NCBI GenBank assembly: GCA_023386235.1
Contig: JAEWKC010000019.1
Location: 1 to 49,826, forward strand
Length of the DNA: 49,826 bases
Reading direction: 5' to 3'
Source of the DNA: Bacteroidota bacterium
GTDB taxonomy: Bacteria; Bacteroidota; Bacteroidia; Chitinophagales; Chitinophagaceae
This document shows positions 25,488 to 32,173 of the stretch, in pieces. The stretch's first letter is position 1, and each line of letters begins with the position of its first letter. Position numbers and translations under genes: made by a program. A model generated the notes under the pieces. That model worked only from the letters and a program-made list of their open reading frames with translations. It did not search any database and was not told where the DNA came from.

Positions 25488-25730
25488 TTAGGCTAATACC
25501 GCCAACAGACCTGCGATAACCGCGAAAAGGGCAACACCCTCAATAAACGCAGCCGTAAGGATCATGTTTGTACGGATGTCTCCTGCAGCTTCGGGTTGAC
25601 GAGCGATGCTTTCTACCGCGCCTTTACCGATCTGCCCGATACCGATACCTGCTCCGATTGCAGCTAAACCGGCTCCGATTGCTCCGCCGAACTGTGCCAT
25701 GCCTTCTAGTAAGATACTTAAAATTGACAT
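25488..25730 (-). CDS. atpE: F-type ATP synthase subunit c
   Basis: 80 residues in two hydrophobic helices joined by the conserved loop ESIARQPEA. The ion-binding carboxylate is E64 in AAFIEGVALFAVI. The residues after it (Gly-Val-Ala) do not match the Ser-Thr ligands of sodium-binding rings, so proton coupling is the likely reading even though a Gln (Q33) lies in helix 1. The first helix is GAGLAAIGAGIGIGQIGKGA, a Gly/Ala-rich packing motif. A 92-bp gap separates it from atpF. Confidence 0.98.
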   Translation of the reverse strand: MSILSILLEGMAQFGGAIGAGLAAIGAGIGIGQIGKGAVESIARQPEAAGDIRTNMILTAAFIEGVALFAVIAGLLAVLA

Positions 25731-25777
25731 ACTTGTTTGTTTTTATTAATTAAAAAAATCTTTTGTTCTTAAAAAAA

Positions 25778-26944
25778 TTAATGCGCCACAGCATGTTCGT
25801 GATCGTCATGATGTTTGTGCGTGGAAGGCTCAATTGACTGACCAATGAAAACTGCTGTAAGCATGGTAAATATAAAAGCCTGAATGAATGATACCAATAA
25901 TTCAATACAGTACATAAATATAGAAAAAGCTACAGATACCGGCGTAAAGCCTGCGCCCGCTACCGTAGACATATTACCAAAAATAAATATCAGGGAAATA
26001 AAGCTGAGGATAATGATATGCCCGGCAGTCATATTGGCAAAAAGACGTATCATCAATGCAGCCGGCTTAATGATCAGGCTCAATAATTCTACCGGCGCCA
26101 AAATCAACTTCACGGGAATAGGAATGCCCGGCGCCCATAAAGTATGTGCCCAAAACTCTTTATTGGTGCTGATCAATATATATACAAACGCAATGAGCGC
26201 TAATAATCCGGTAAAAGCTATATTGCCCGACGCGTTGGCAGCGCCCGGTATCAGTCCTAAAAAGTTATTAATCAATATAAAGAAAAACAATGTAAGCAAA
26301 AACGGCATATACCTCTCGTGCCTGCCATAAAGATTAGGCTTGGCAATATCATCGCGCACAAAAGTAATCAATGGCTCTATTAAATTCTGCAAGCCTTTAG
26401 GCGCCCTGTACGCGCCGTTCTTTTTAGCGCTTTTAGCTACGCTCAGCATGATTATTACCAGTAATATACATCCAAACAGCATTTGAGCCACGTTCTTAGT
26501 AATAGAAAGATCGTACACCTTAGCGCCATCTTCAGAAATAATTTTCCCGGCATGAAGCCCGGCAACAGTCGCCGAATCAGCCCCGATCGCCTTTTGCTCT
26601 TCTATGTAATGCTCGTCAACCAAACGATAACCGTTATGCGCGTGCATATGACCGGCATGTCCGAATTTGCTCGACATAAATACATCCAAACCTTTGGTTG
26701 GACTATATAGAATAACCGGTAAAGGCAATGATGCGTGAAAATCGCCTAATGAAAAATAATGAAATTCATGTGCGTCAAGCACGTGATGAATAATAGCATG
26801 ACCCGCGTTAAACTCGGCTTTATCTGCTTCTGCATGCTGCGCGTCAGTGATCGTATTCTCCTGGGCGAAAACGCCTGTAGAAACAACTAATAAAGCTAGT
26901 ACAAATATATTTCGGATAAAAAATCTAATCCCCTTGCCTGACAT
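25778..26944 (-). CDS. atpB: F-type ATP synthase subunit a with long N-terminal extension
   Basis: 388 residues, about 120 longer than E. coli AtpB. A signal-peptide-like start (residues 1-27, ending GVFAQ) and a His-rich extracytoplasmic segment (about 28-150, with HAIIHHVLDAHEFHY and HAGHMHAHNGYR) precede the first conserved membrane helix. The proton-channel motif is KPAALMIRLFANMTAGHIII, with the essential Arg near residue 299. FTMLTAVFIGQSIE follows. A second His-rich tail ends the protein (STHKHHDDHEHAVAH). Bacteroidota AtpB proteins often carry such an extension; its role is unclear. It heads the operon. Confidence 0.97.
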   Translation of the reverse strand: MSGKGIRFFIRNIFVLALLVVSTGVFAQENTITDAQHAEADKAEFNAGHAIIHHVLDAHEFHYFSLGDFHASLPLPVILYSPTKGLDVFMSSKFGHAGHMHAHNGYRLVDEHYIEEQKAIGADSATVAGLHAGKIISEDGAKVYDLSITKNVAQMLFGCILLVIIMLSVAKSAKKNGAYRAPKGLQNLIEPLITFVRDDIAKPNLYGRHERYMPFLLTLFFFILINNFLGLIPGAANASGNIAFTGLLALIAFVYILISTNKEFWAHTLWAPGIPIPVKLILAPVELLSLIIKPAALMIRLFANMTAGHIIILSFISLIFIFGNMSTVAGAGFTPVSVAFSIFMYCIELLVSFIQAFIFTMLTAVFIGQSIEPSTHKHHDDHEHAVAH

Positions 26945-26964
26945 GTTAATTTTTGAAATTTTGG

Positions 26965-26972
26965 CAAATATA
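26965..26972 (-). promoter_or_regulatory. -7 promoter box of the atp operon
   Basis: TATATTTG on the minus strand, 20 bp before the atpB start, matches TAnnTTTG. No exact -33 is visible. Confidence 0.5.
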
Positions 26973-27082
26973 AGATTGAAAAAGTAAAATACTGAAATAA
27001 AAGAGAAAAAGTTTTATCAGGTAACAAACAGGATTTTATTTAACTTAGTAATATCATCCAATACTTTTTTAAAAAGAAAAAT

Positions 27083-27649
27083 ATGAAAGCCGGTAAAAAA
27101 GAATTATTATCAAAACGGCGCGAAGAATTATTCCACATAGTAAAAGTACGTTTTGAAAAAAATATAGCGCGACATAAAGATATGGAATGGCTGAAAATAC
27201 AGGCCAGACTGGAAGCCAGTCCGAACAAGCTATGGTCGCTCAGCCAAATGGAAATAACCGGCGGCGAACCGGATGTGATTGATTATGATAAAAAATCAGG
27301 TGAATACATTTTTTGCGACTGCAGCGTCGAATCGCCCAAAGAGCGGAGAAGCCTCTGCTACGACCGGATGGCGCTGGAGGCGCGCAAAGAGCATAAGCCC
27401 AAAAACAATGCGGCAGACATGGCCGCAGATATAGGCATTGAACTTTTGACAGAAGATCAATACCGCGAGCTACAACAGCTCGGAAACTTCGACACCAAAA
27501 CATCCAGCTGGATACACACCCCTTCGGCCATACGCAAACTGGGCGGCGCTTTGTTCTGCGACCGCAGGTACAATCATGTATTTGTATACCACAACGGAGC
27601 CGAATCTTATTATGCCTCAAGAGGCTTTCGCGGGTTGCTGCGGGTGTAG
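27083..27649 (+). CDS. DUF4256 domain protein
   Basis: 188 residues. It covers the whole DUF4256 family with motifs WSLSQMEITGGEPDVIDYDK (about 53-72), YIFCDCSVESPKERRSLCYD (about 76-95) and GIELLTEDQYRELQQLGNFD, then TKTSSWIHTPSAIRKLGGAL. The C-terminal NHVFVYHNGAESYYASRGFR is also diagnostic. It is a soluble protein with several conserved Cys, Glu and His residues; no biochemical role is known to me. It diverges from atpB with about 140 bp between them. It stops at TAG. An open frame on the opposite strand (27240-27821) is a shadow. Confidence 0.9.
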   Translation: MKAGKKELLSKRREELFHIVKVRFEKNIARHKDMEWLKIQARLEASPNKLWSLSQMEITGGEPDVIDYDKKSGEYIFCDCSVESPKERRSLCYDRMALEARKEHKPKNNAADMAADIGIELLTEDQYRELQQLGNFDTKTSSWIHTPSAIRKLGGALFCDRRYNHVFVYHNGAESYYASRGFRGLLRV

Positions 27650-27752
27650 GCAAGAGGCTTGTTGCTAAGCTTTCAACAGAGCTTTTTGAAGAAATCGGGA
27701 TACTTCCTTTGTTCTGCAAGACGAAAACGTTTTTGCAGAAAGATGCTTTTTT

Positions 27753-27780
27753 AGATGCCTCGCTCTGCACTCGGCATGAC
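27753..27780 (-). repeat. Inverted copy of the GTCATGTCGAGC repeat
   Basis: Read on the minus strand, this 28-nt stretch begins GTCATGCCGAG and ends GAGGCATCT. It differs at about five positions from the unit at 27928-27955. It is the inverted member of the local repeat cluster. Confidence 0.6.
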
Positions 27781-27815
27781 AAAAGGAAAGGTTTTAGTAT
27801 CTCCAAAATTAAAAC

Positions 27816-27955
27816 ACACAATATTGTTATCTCATCGCTAAGTCAGACATCTAAAGAACAAAGCTCCACAATGTTATCATGTTAAGCGCTAAGAGAGGCA
27901 TCTCTAAAACAAAGAGCCCACAATGCTGTCATGTCGAGCGCTAAGCGAGACATCT
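27816..27955. repeat. Three degenerate tandem units of about 51 bp
   Basis: Units begin near 27816, 27866 and 27918 (period 50-52). Each contains CACAAT, a partly palindromic core and GACATCT or GGCATCT, with AAACAAAG-like links. The best core (27928-27955) is an imperfect palindrome, GTCATGTCGAGC through GCGAGACATCT. The gap 27650-27966 otherwise shows no gene. The cluster resembles dispersed palindromic repeats of Bacteroidota. No protospacer-like spacers are seen, so it is not a CRISPR. Confidence 0.65.
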
Positions 27956-27966
27956 ATTTTTTTTGC

Positions 27967-28401
27967 CTATAGCTTAAGATGCGTAAGCTTTTCATTTACA
28001 CCCTTGGTAAGATCCTCTAAACTAGTATTGATAAGGAACTCGGAAATCTCTTCACGAATGGGCTTAAATTTAGGATGCGCGGGGCAAGGCTTAACTTCAG
28101 AACAAACCTTTAAGCCTAATACACAATCGTGCAGCAGTCCGCTACCGTCAATAGCCTGCACAATCTCCAGCAAAGAAACATCTTTAGGGGAATCATTCAT
28201 GATACAAAACCCACCATGCGGGCCCTTTACAGAATCTACAATCCTGAATTTTGCAAGCTTTTGCAAAGTTTTGGCTGTAAAAGCTCTTGGTAAACCTGTA
28301 CTTTCAACAATTTCGTTAATTGTTACATACCTGTCTTTTGATGAATTGAGTGCTATCCATATACAGGCTTTGATAGCGTATTCAGCAGCGTTTGAGAACA
28401 T
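27967..28401 (-). CDS. Rrf2 family regulator, probably Fe-S type (NsrR/IscR-like)
   Basis: 144 residues. The winged HTH occupies about residues 1-65 (NAAEYAIKACIWIALNSS, TGLPRAFTAKTLQKLAKF, SVKGPHGGF). The cluster-binding loop carries C93, C100 and C106 in HDCVLGLKVCSEVKPCPAH, a C-x6-C-x5-C spacing close to the three-Cys pattern of NsrR and IscR. Such proteins sense NO, redox state or Fe-S supply. It lies next to the nrf nitrite reductase genes and downstream of the porin, so NO/nitrite control of that locus is likely. A palindrome and a -7 box lie just before its ATG, suggesting autorepression and a leaderless transcript. Confidence 0.92.
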   Translation of the reverse strand: MFSNAAEYAIKACIWIALNSSKDRYVTINEIVESTGLPRAFTAKTLQKLAKFRIVDSVKGPHGGFCIMNDSPKDVSLLEIVQAIDGSGLLHDCVLGLKVCSEVKPCPAHPKFKPIREEISEFLINTSLEDLTKGVNEKLTHLKL

Positions 28402-28405
28402 GACA

Positions 28406-28425
28406 CAAATTTAAAGGATTTAAAT
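28406..28425 (-). promoter_or_regulatory. Operator-like palindrome overlapping the rrf2 -7 box
   Basis: ATTTAAAGGATTTAAAT at 28409-28425 is a perfect 7-bp inverted repeat with a 3-nt centre. It overlaps a minus-strand TAAATTTG (28406-28413), which matches TAnnTTTG and ends 5 bp before the ATG. This places the transcription start at about the first base of the start codon. Confidence 0.55.
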
Positions 28426-28430
28426 GTCTT

Positions 28431-29789
28431 TTAGAACTTTGTAGTAAATATTTTAGGATTGATATTTATACTCAGCCATAACCAGTCCTGGTATTTTCTC
28501 GCATCGGGCGTATTTTTTACTGTTAATAAAGTAGGTGTATGAAAATAAGTGGAATACCCGCCAGACAAGCCGATCATGGGCATTATCTGATGATTAAATG
28601 AAAAATCGATTTCTCCTCCAAGATTGCGAGACAATTGTTCCTGTGCTCTGTACACATCTGCAGCTGTAGAAAAATAATGACCTGTAAGTGCGAAATTGGT
28701 TCTTGCATTCGCTTTTGCGCTGAATGTAACATAGCCATCCAGCAAGCCCGGCACATGGGGTCCGGCCACATAAAAATAATCCATGAATCCGTAAAACTTA
28801 TGATTGGTGCCAAAAAACGGATCGAAATAATTTGTGGCATTATCCGCATCCGGGTTATTCACGTCATCGCCGCTTAAATAATCCGCGCCAACTGTTATGC
28901 CGAACGGCTCAGACAATTGATACCCCACTGATCCCGAAAGCAGGTAAGCGCTCTTATCACGTGCCGCCGCGCTTTTTCCTGTTTGATAATAGGCTGAAAG
29001 CTGGCTTTTCCATTTACCATAAGTGCCAAACCAATTGGCGCCAAAGGTTTGCATATTCTGCACTTTCCCCGAAATAATATTTCCGTCACTACCCAGCCTG
29101 TCTGTTTTAAAGCCTAAGTTGGTTGCCAACACAGAAATGTATGATTTTTTAAGTACATTAAATTTTCCATAGAGCATTTCCATGTGCTGGTAAGGCTGCG
29201 CGTTGGCAGGAGAAAAATACTGACCTTTAGGATTGTTTACATTCAGGCCGATATCTTTATAATTTTGATTGAATGCAAAATAGGATTGCAACTCTACCGA
29301 TCTTCCGTCTTTCCAGGAAAAATTAAGCGCATCGTGGCTTCTTCCGGCAGGGTGCCAGTCCAATGCGCCAAAAATTCTTTCATCGTCCAGAGAAATAACC
29401 TGCCGGCCTATTTTAGTGTGGAAAGTTTCACTCAATTTAATATCGCCATAAGCCTCAAACACAGACAAACCGCCACTCACATCGGTAACCTGCACCTGAG
29501 GGGCCTGTCCCCAAACATTAATATTTTGTGCGGATAATTTTACTTTTAACTTGTCTGATTGGGCATAATCCAAAGAAAGCCTTACACGATTGTGTATAAG
29601 CATAGCCGGCGATTCACCCTGCTGCAGCGGCAAATAAGCACCATTTCTATATTCGGCTCTGGGCCTGATTTGCGCAGATATAGAAAACTCTTTATCTTTT
29701 TCCGGCGTTGTGCTTTGCGCCTGTGTATGATTGTGCACCAACAAGAAAAAACTTCCGGCCACAATGATTAAAGTTTTAAAATAAGACAT
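28431..29789 (-). CDS. Outer-membrane porin, alginate-export (AlgE) family
   Basis: 452 residues. A signal peptide ends near HTQAQS (about 25), followed by a mature beta-barrel with alternating hydrophobic strands and Gly/Tyr turns. ISAQIRPRAEYRNGAYLP, LIHNRVRLSLDYAQSDKLKV and KIGRQVISLDDERIFGALDW are typical of the alginate-export porin family. DYLSGDD lies in a later strand, and the C-terminus (WLSININPKIFTTKF) ends in the required Phe. Despite the family name, members next to nrfHA in Bacteroidota probably pass small anions; nitrite uptake is my inference from position. It is divergent from nrfH and 29 bp upstream of rrf2. Confidence 0.88.
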   Translation of the reverse strand: MSYFKTLIIVAGSFFLLVHNHTQAQSTTPEKDKEFSISAQIRPRAEYRNGAYLPLQQGESPAMLIHNRVRLSLDYAQSDKLKVKLSAQNINVWGQAPQVQVTDVSGGLSVFEAYGDIKLSETFHTKIGRQVISLDDERIFGALDWHPAGRSHDALNFSWKDGRSVELQSYFAFNQNYKDIGLNVNNPKGQYFSPANAQPYQHMEMLYGKFNVLKKSYISVLATNLGFKTDRLGSDGNIISGKVQNMQTFGANWFGTYGKWKSQLSAYYQTGKSAAARDKSAYLLSGSVGYQLSEPFGITVGADYLSGDDVNNPDADNATNYFDPFFGTNHKFYGFMDYFYVAGPHVPGLLDGYVTFSAKANARTNFALTGHYFSTAADVYRAQEQLSRNLGGEIDFSFNHQIMPMIGLSGGYSTYFHTPTLLTVKNTPDARKYQDWLWLSININPKIFTTKF

Positions 29790-29830
29790 GATTATTTGTA
29801 AATTAAATTTTTAAAATATTTTATTTTAAA

Positions 29831-29862
29831 CAAAAGTAAAGTGATAAATCTTTAAGAGCAAA
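29831..29862 (-). promoter_or_regulatory. Promoter of the porin gene
   Basis: Minus-strand TTTG (29859-29862), a 20-nt spacer and TACTTTTG (29831-29838) fit the Bacteroidota promoter. It lies about 40 bp before the porin ATG at 29789. Confidence 0.65.
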
Positions 29863-29878
29863 TTAAAATTGAAAACAG

Positions 29879-29895
29879 GCTTAAATGATTTAAAA
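29879..29895. promoter_or_regulatory. Candidate Rrf2 operator upstream of nrfH
   Basis: GCTTAAATGATTTAAAA shares 14 of 17 positions with the palindrome before rrf2 (28409-28425); the common core is TTAAAnGATTTAAA. It has its own 6-bp inverted repeat around one central G (29881-29893). It lies between the divergent porin and nrfH promoters and could act on both. Confidence 0.5.
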
Positions 29896-29906
29896 ACAAG
29901 CAAAGT

Positions 29907-29920
29907 ATGATAAATATCAT
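29907..29920. promoter_or_regulatory. CRP/FNR-type site upstream of nrfH
   Basis: ATGATAAATATCAT is a 6-bp inverted repeat with a 2-nt centre. It contains the FNR/DNR core TGAT-N4-ATCA. The same 12-mer, TGATAAATATCA, recurs before nrfA (30606-30617). Its centre is about 42 bp before the nrfH -7 box, a workable place for an activator. Confidence 0.6.
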
Positions 29921-29954
29921 GTATGCTTCTACACGAAATAAGAGGATTATACTC

Positions 29955-29962
29955 TAATTTTG
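29955..29962 (+). promoter_or_regulatory. -7 promoter box of nrfH
   Basis: TAATTTTG matches TAnnTTTG, 34 bp before the ATG at 29997. There is no -33 match, consistent with a promoter that depends on an activator. Confidence 0.55.
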
Positions 29963-29996
29963 TTTTTATTAAAAGATAAATATATCCTTTAAATAT

Positions 29997-30602
29997 ATGG
30001 CGACAGATAATTCAAAGGTGGAAGTAAAAAGAAAAAGAAAAGTACCAAAGTTTTTGATACCTTCTTTAGTCGGCATTATGATAGGACTAATGGCTTATGT
30101 ATTCTATATATCAAAGGCCTATTCTTATTTATCTGATGATCCGCGTGCCTGCGTTAACTGTCATATAATGGCGCCGGAATATTCTACCTGGTACCACTCT
30201 GCGCACGGCAGAAATACGGTTTGCAACGATTGCCATGTACCTCACGACAATATCTTTAGAAAATATTATTTTAAAGCCAGTGACGGTTTAAGGCATGCCA
30301 CAATGTTTTCCTGGCGGCTGGAACCCCAGGTAATAAAAATCAGGAAGCCGGGCGAAACCGTAGTTCAGGAAAACTGTATCAGGTGTCATGAAGATGTAAA
30401 CAGCGTGGTAGGTACAGCAAAAGTGACAGCAAAAATGGCACATGCTGATGAAGGCAAACTCTGCTGGGAATGCCATACCGAAGTGCCTCACGGAAATGTA
30501 AGAGGATTAAACTCTGCGCCCAACGCACGTGTACCGCTGGCTCCACAGCCGGTGCCTGATTGGTTGCAGAAAATGGTTAATGTAGAAAAAAATAAATTTT
30601 AA
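29997..30602 (+). CDS. nrfH: Cytochrome c nitrite reductase small subunit (NapC/NirT family)
   Basis: 201 residues. NrfH is the membrane quinol dehydrogenase that feeds electrons to NrfA. One N-terminal membrane helix (about residues 17-40, FLIPSLVGIMIGLMAYVFYI) is followed by four heme c sites: CVNCHIM, CNDCHVPH, CIRCHEDV and CWECHTEV. Four hemes and the single anchor are the full NrfH complement. The Pro-rich C-terminus (PLAPQPVPDWLQKM) probably contacts NrfA. Candidate FNR-type and Rrf2-type sites precede it. nrfA follows after 71 bp. Confidence 0.97.
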   Translation: MATDNSKVEVKRKRKVPKFLIPSLVGIMIGLMAYVFYISKAYSYLSDDPRACVNCHIMAPEYSTWYHSAHGRNTVCNDCHVPHDNIFRKYYFKASDGLRHATMFSWRLEPQVIKIRKPGETVVQENCIRCHEDVNSVVGTAKVTAKMAHADEGKLCWECHTEVPHGNVRGLNSAPNARVPLAPQPVPDWLQKMVNVEKNKF

Positions 30603-30605
30603 AAT

Positions 30606-30617
30606 TGATAAATATCA
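30606..30617. promoter_or_regulatory. Second CRP/FNR-type site, before nrfA
   Basis: TGATAAATATCA is identical to the core of the site before nrfH (29908-29919). It lies just 3 bp past the nrfH stop and about 57 bp before the nrfA ATG. No TAnnTTTG box is obvious in the gap, so it could serve a separate start or be accidental. Confidence 0.45.
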
Positions 30618-30673
30618 CTGTATACCCAAAGCAATGAGTACAGCAGTTTTATAGAATAATAAAATACACAGAA

Positions 30674-32140
30674 ATGAAAAAGAAGAACTGGTTAATCGTC
30701 ACCATCTTAGCAGTTGTGGTTTTCGTTTTGGGCTGGCTGGCCAACTCCATCATGCAGAGGAAAGCCGAAGCCGAGCATCTTTCCAGAGCCGACAATAACA
30801 TTAAGCAGTTTGAGTCGGTTAACGAAGCCTGGGAAGAATACTATCCCAGAGAGTATCAATCCTGGGCCAGAACTGCCGATACCTCTTTCAGGTCAAAACA
30901 TATGAGCAGCAATAATGACGACCTGCTGGAAGAACGCCCTGAAATGGTTGTCTTATGGGCAGGCTACGCGTTCTCTAAAGATTACACAGCACCCAGAGGA
31001 CACATGCATGCCGTAGATGATGTAGTTCATTCGCTTCGTACAGGCGCTCCCAGCGATACCAGTAAATCTCCCCAACCTTCCACATGCTGGACATGTAAAA
31101 GTCCCGATGTGCCTCGCATGATGAATGCCGTAGGGGTAGAAAATTTTTACAAAGCTAACTGGGCAGATTTTGGGCACGAAATAGTAAACCCTATTGGATG
31201 CGCGGATTGTCACGATCCTAAAACCATGAACCTAACCATTACCAGGCCCGCGCTGGTTGAAGCTTTTAACCGCACAGGCAAAGACATCACTCAATCTACT
31301 CACCAGGAAATGCGCTCTTTAGTATGTGCGCAATGCCACGTAGAATATTATTTTAAAGGCGACAGTAAATACCTTACGTTCCCTTGGGACAATGGTAAAA
31401 AAGTAGAGGATATTGAAAATTATTACGACACTATAAACCATGTGGATTTTGTGCACAAGCTAAGCAGGGTACCCATTTTGAAAGCTCAGCATCCGGATTA
31501 TGAACTATTCCAATTAGGTATTCATGCCCAAAGAGGCGTATCCTGTTCAGATTGCCACATGCCTTACAAGTCTGAAGGCGGCATTAAATATACCGATCAT
31601 CACATTTCAAGTCCTTTAGCCAATATCAATAATACCTGCCAGGTTTGCCACAGAGAATCTGAAGGCGTATTGGCTCAAAACGTTTATGAAAGACAAGATT
31701 ATGTGTTCGGACTGAGAAATAAGCTGGAAAAACAATTGGCAAAAGTACACTTTCAGGCAAAATTCCTTTGGGATAACGGGGCCCAGGAAGCAGATATGAA
31801 AACCATTCTGAATGATATCAGAAAATCGCAATGGCGTTGGGATTATATTACAGCTTCGCACGGCGCTTCATTTCACGCTCCTATAGAATCGCAAAGAGTA
31901 TTGGCAGACGGGCTTTACTACGCCATGCTTGCCGAAACAAATATGAACAATTTGAAGAATAAATTGAAAATAACAGCTAACTTTACCATGCCGGACATTA
32001 GCACTAAAGCCAAAGCGCAATCTGCCATTGGCCTGAACATGGAGAAAGAAAGAGCAGATAAAGACAGATTTATGAAGAATGTTGTGCCTAAATGGTTACA
32101 ACAAGCCAAAGAGAAAGGATTGCTGGTTTCGAGAAAATAA
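30674..32140 (+). CDS. nrfA: Ammonia-forming cytochrome c nitrite reductase catalytic subunit
   Basis: 488 residues. NrfA reduces nitrite to ammonia with six electrons at the cell-envelope side. An N-terminal membrane-like helix (about 6-24) acts as signal or anchor. Five heme sites are visible in order: the special CWTCK (about residues 138-142, Lys-ligated active-site heme), CADCHDP, CAQCHVEYYF, CSDCHMPY and CQVCHRES. TAPRGHMHAVDD and QLGIHAQRG supply the likely catalytic Arg and His, and the Tyr lies in HVEYYF. The CxxCK form marks a complete standard NrfA. It forms an operon with nrfH and the downstream cytochrome maturation genes. Confidence 0.98.
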   Translation: MKKKNWLIVTILAVVVFVLGWLANSIMQRKAEAEHLSRADNNIKQFESVNEAWEEYYPREYQSWARTADTSFRSKHMSSNNDDLLEERPEMVVLWAGYAFSKDYTAPRGHMHAVDDVVHSLRTGAPSDTSKSPQPSTCWTCKSPDVPRMMNAVGVENFYKANWADFGHEIVNPIGCADCHDPKTMNLTITRPALVEAFNRTGKDITQSTHQEMRSLVCAQCHVEYYFKGDSKYLTFPWDNGKKVEDIENYYDTINHVDFVHKLSRVPILKAQHPDYELFQLGIHAQRGVSCSDCHMPYKSEGGIKYTDHHISSPLANINNTCQVCHRESEGVLAQNVYERQDYVFGLRNKLEKQLAKVHFQAKFLWDNGAQEADMKTILNDIRKSQWRWDYITASHGASFHAPIESQRVLADGLYYAMLAETNMNNLKNKLKITANFTMPDISTKAKAQSAIGLNMEKERADKDRFMKNVVPKWLQQAKEKGLLVSRK

Positions 32141-32173
32141 ACCGGCATCCAACAAACCGAGACTGAACCGCTT

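Noticed and set aside
25488..25730. Sodium-coupled ATP synthase, suggested by Gln33 in subunit c
   Set aside because: The Ser and Thr ligands that should follow the carboxylate in sodium-binding rings are Gly and Val here, so proton coupling is favoured.
25884..26330. 148-codon plus-strand ORF opposite atpB
   Set aside because: It is antisense to the conserved AtpB membrane region, and its hydrophobic pattern simply mirrors that sequence.
27240..27821. 193-codon minus-strand ORF opposite the DUF4256 gene
   Set aside because: It is antisense to a well-conserved coding region, runs into the repeat cluster, and its Cys- and Ser-rich translation has no plausible domain.
27816..27955. CRISPR-like array
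   Set aside because: The three units are degenerate along their full length with no conserved repeat separated by unrelated spacers, and no cas gene is in the window.
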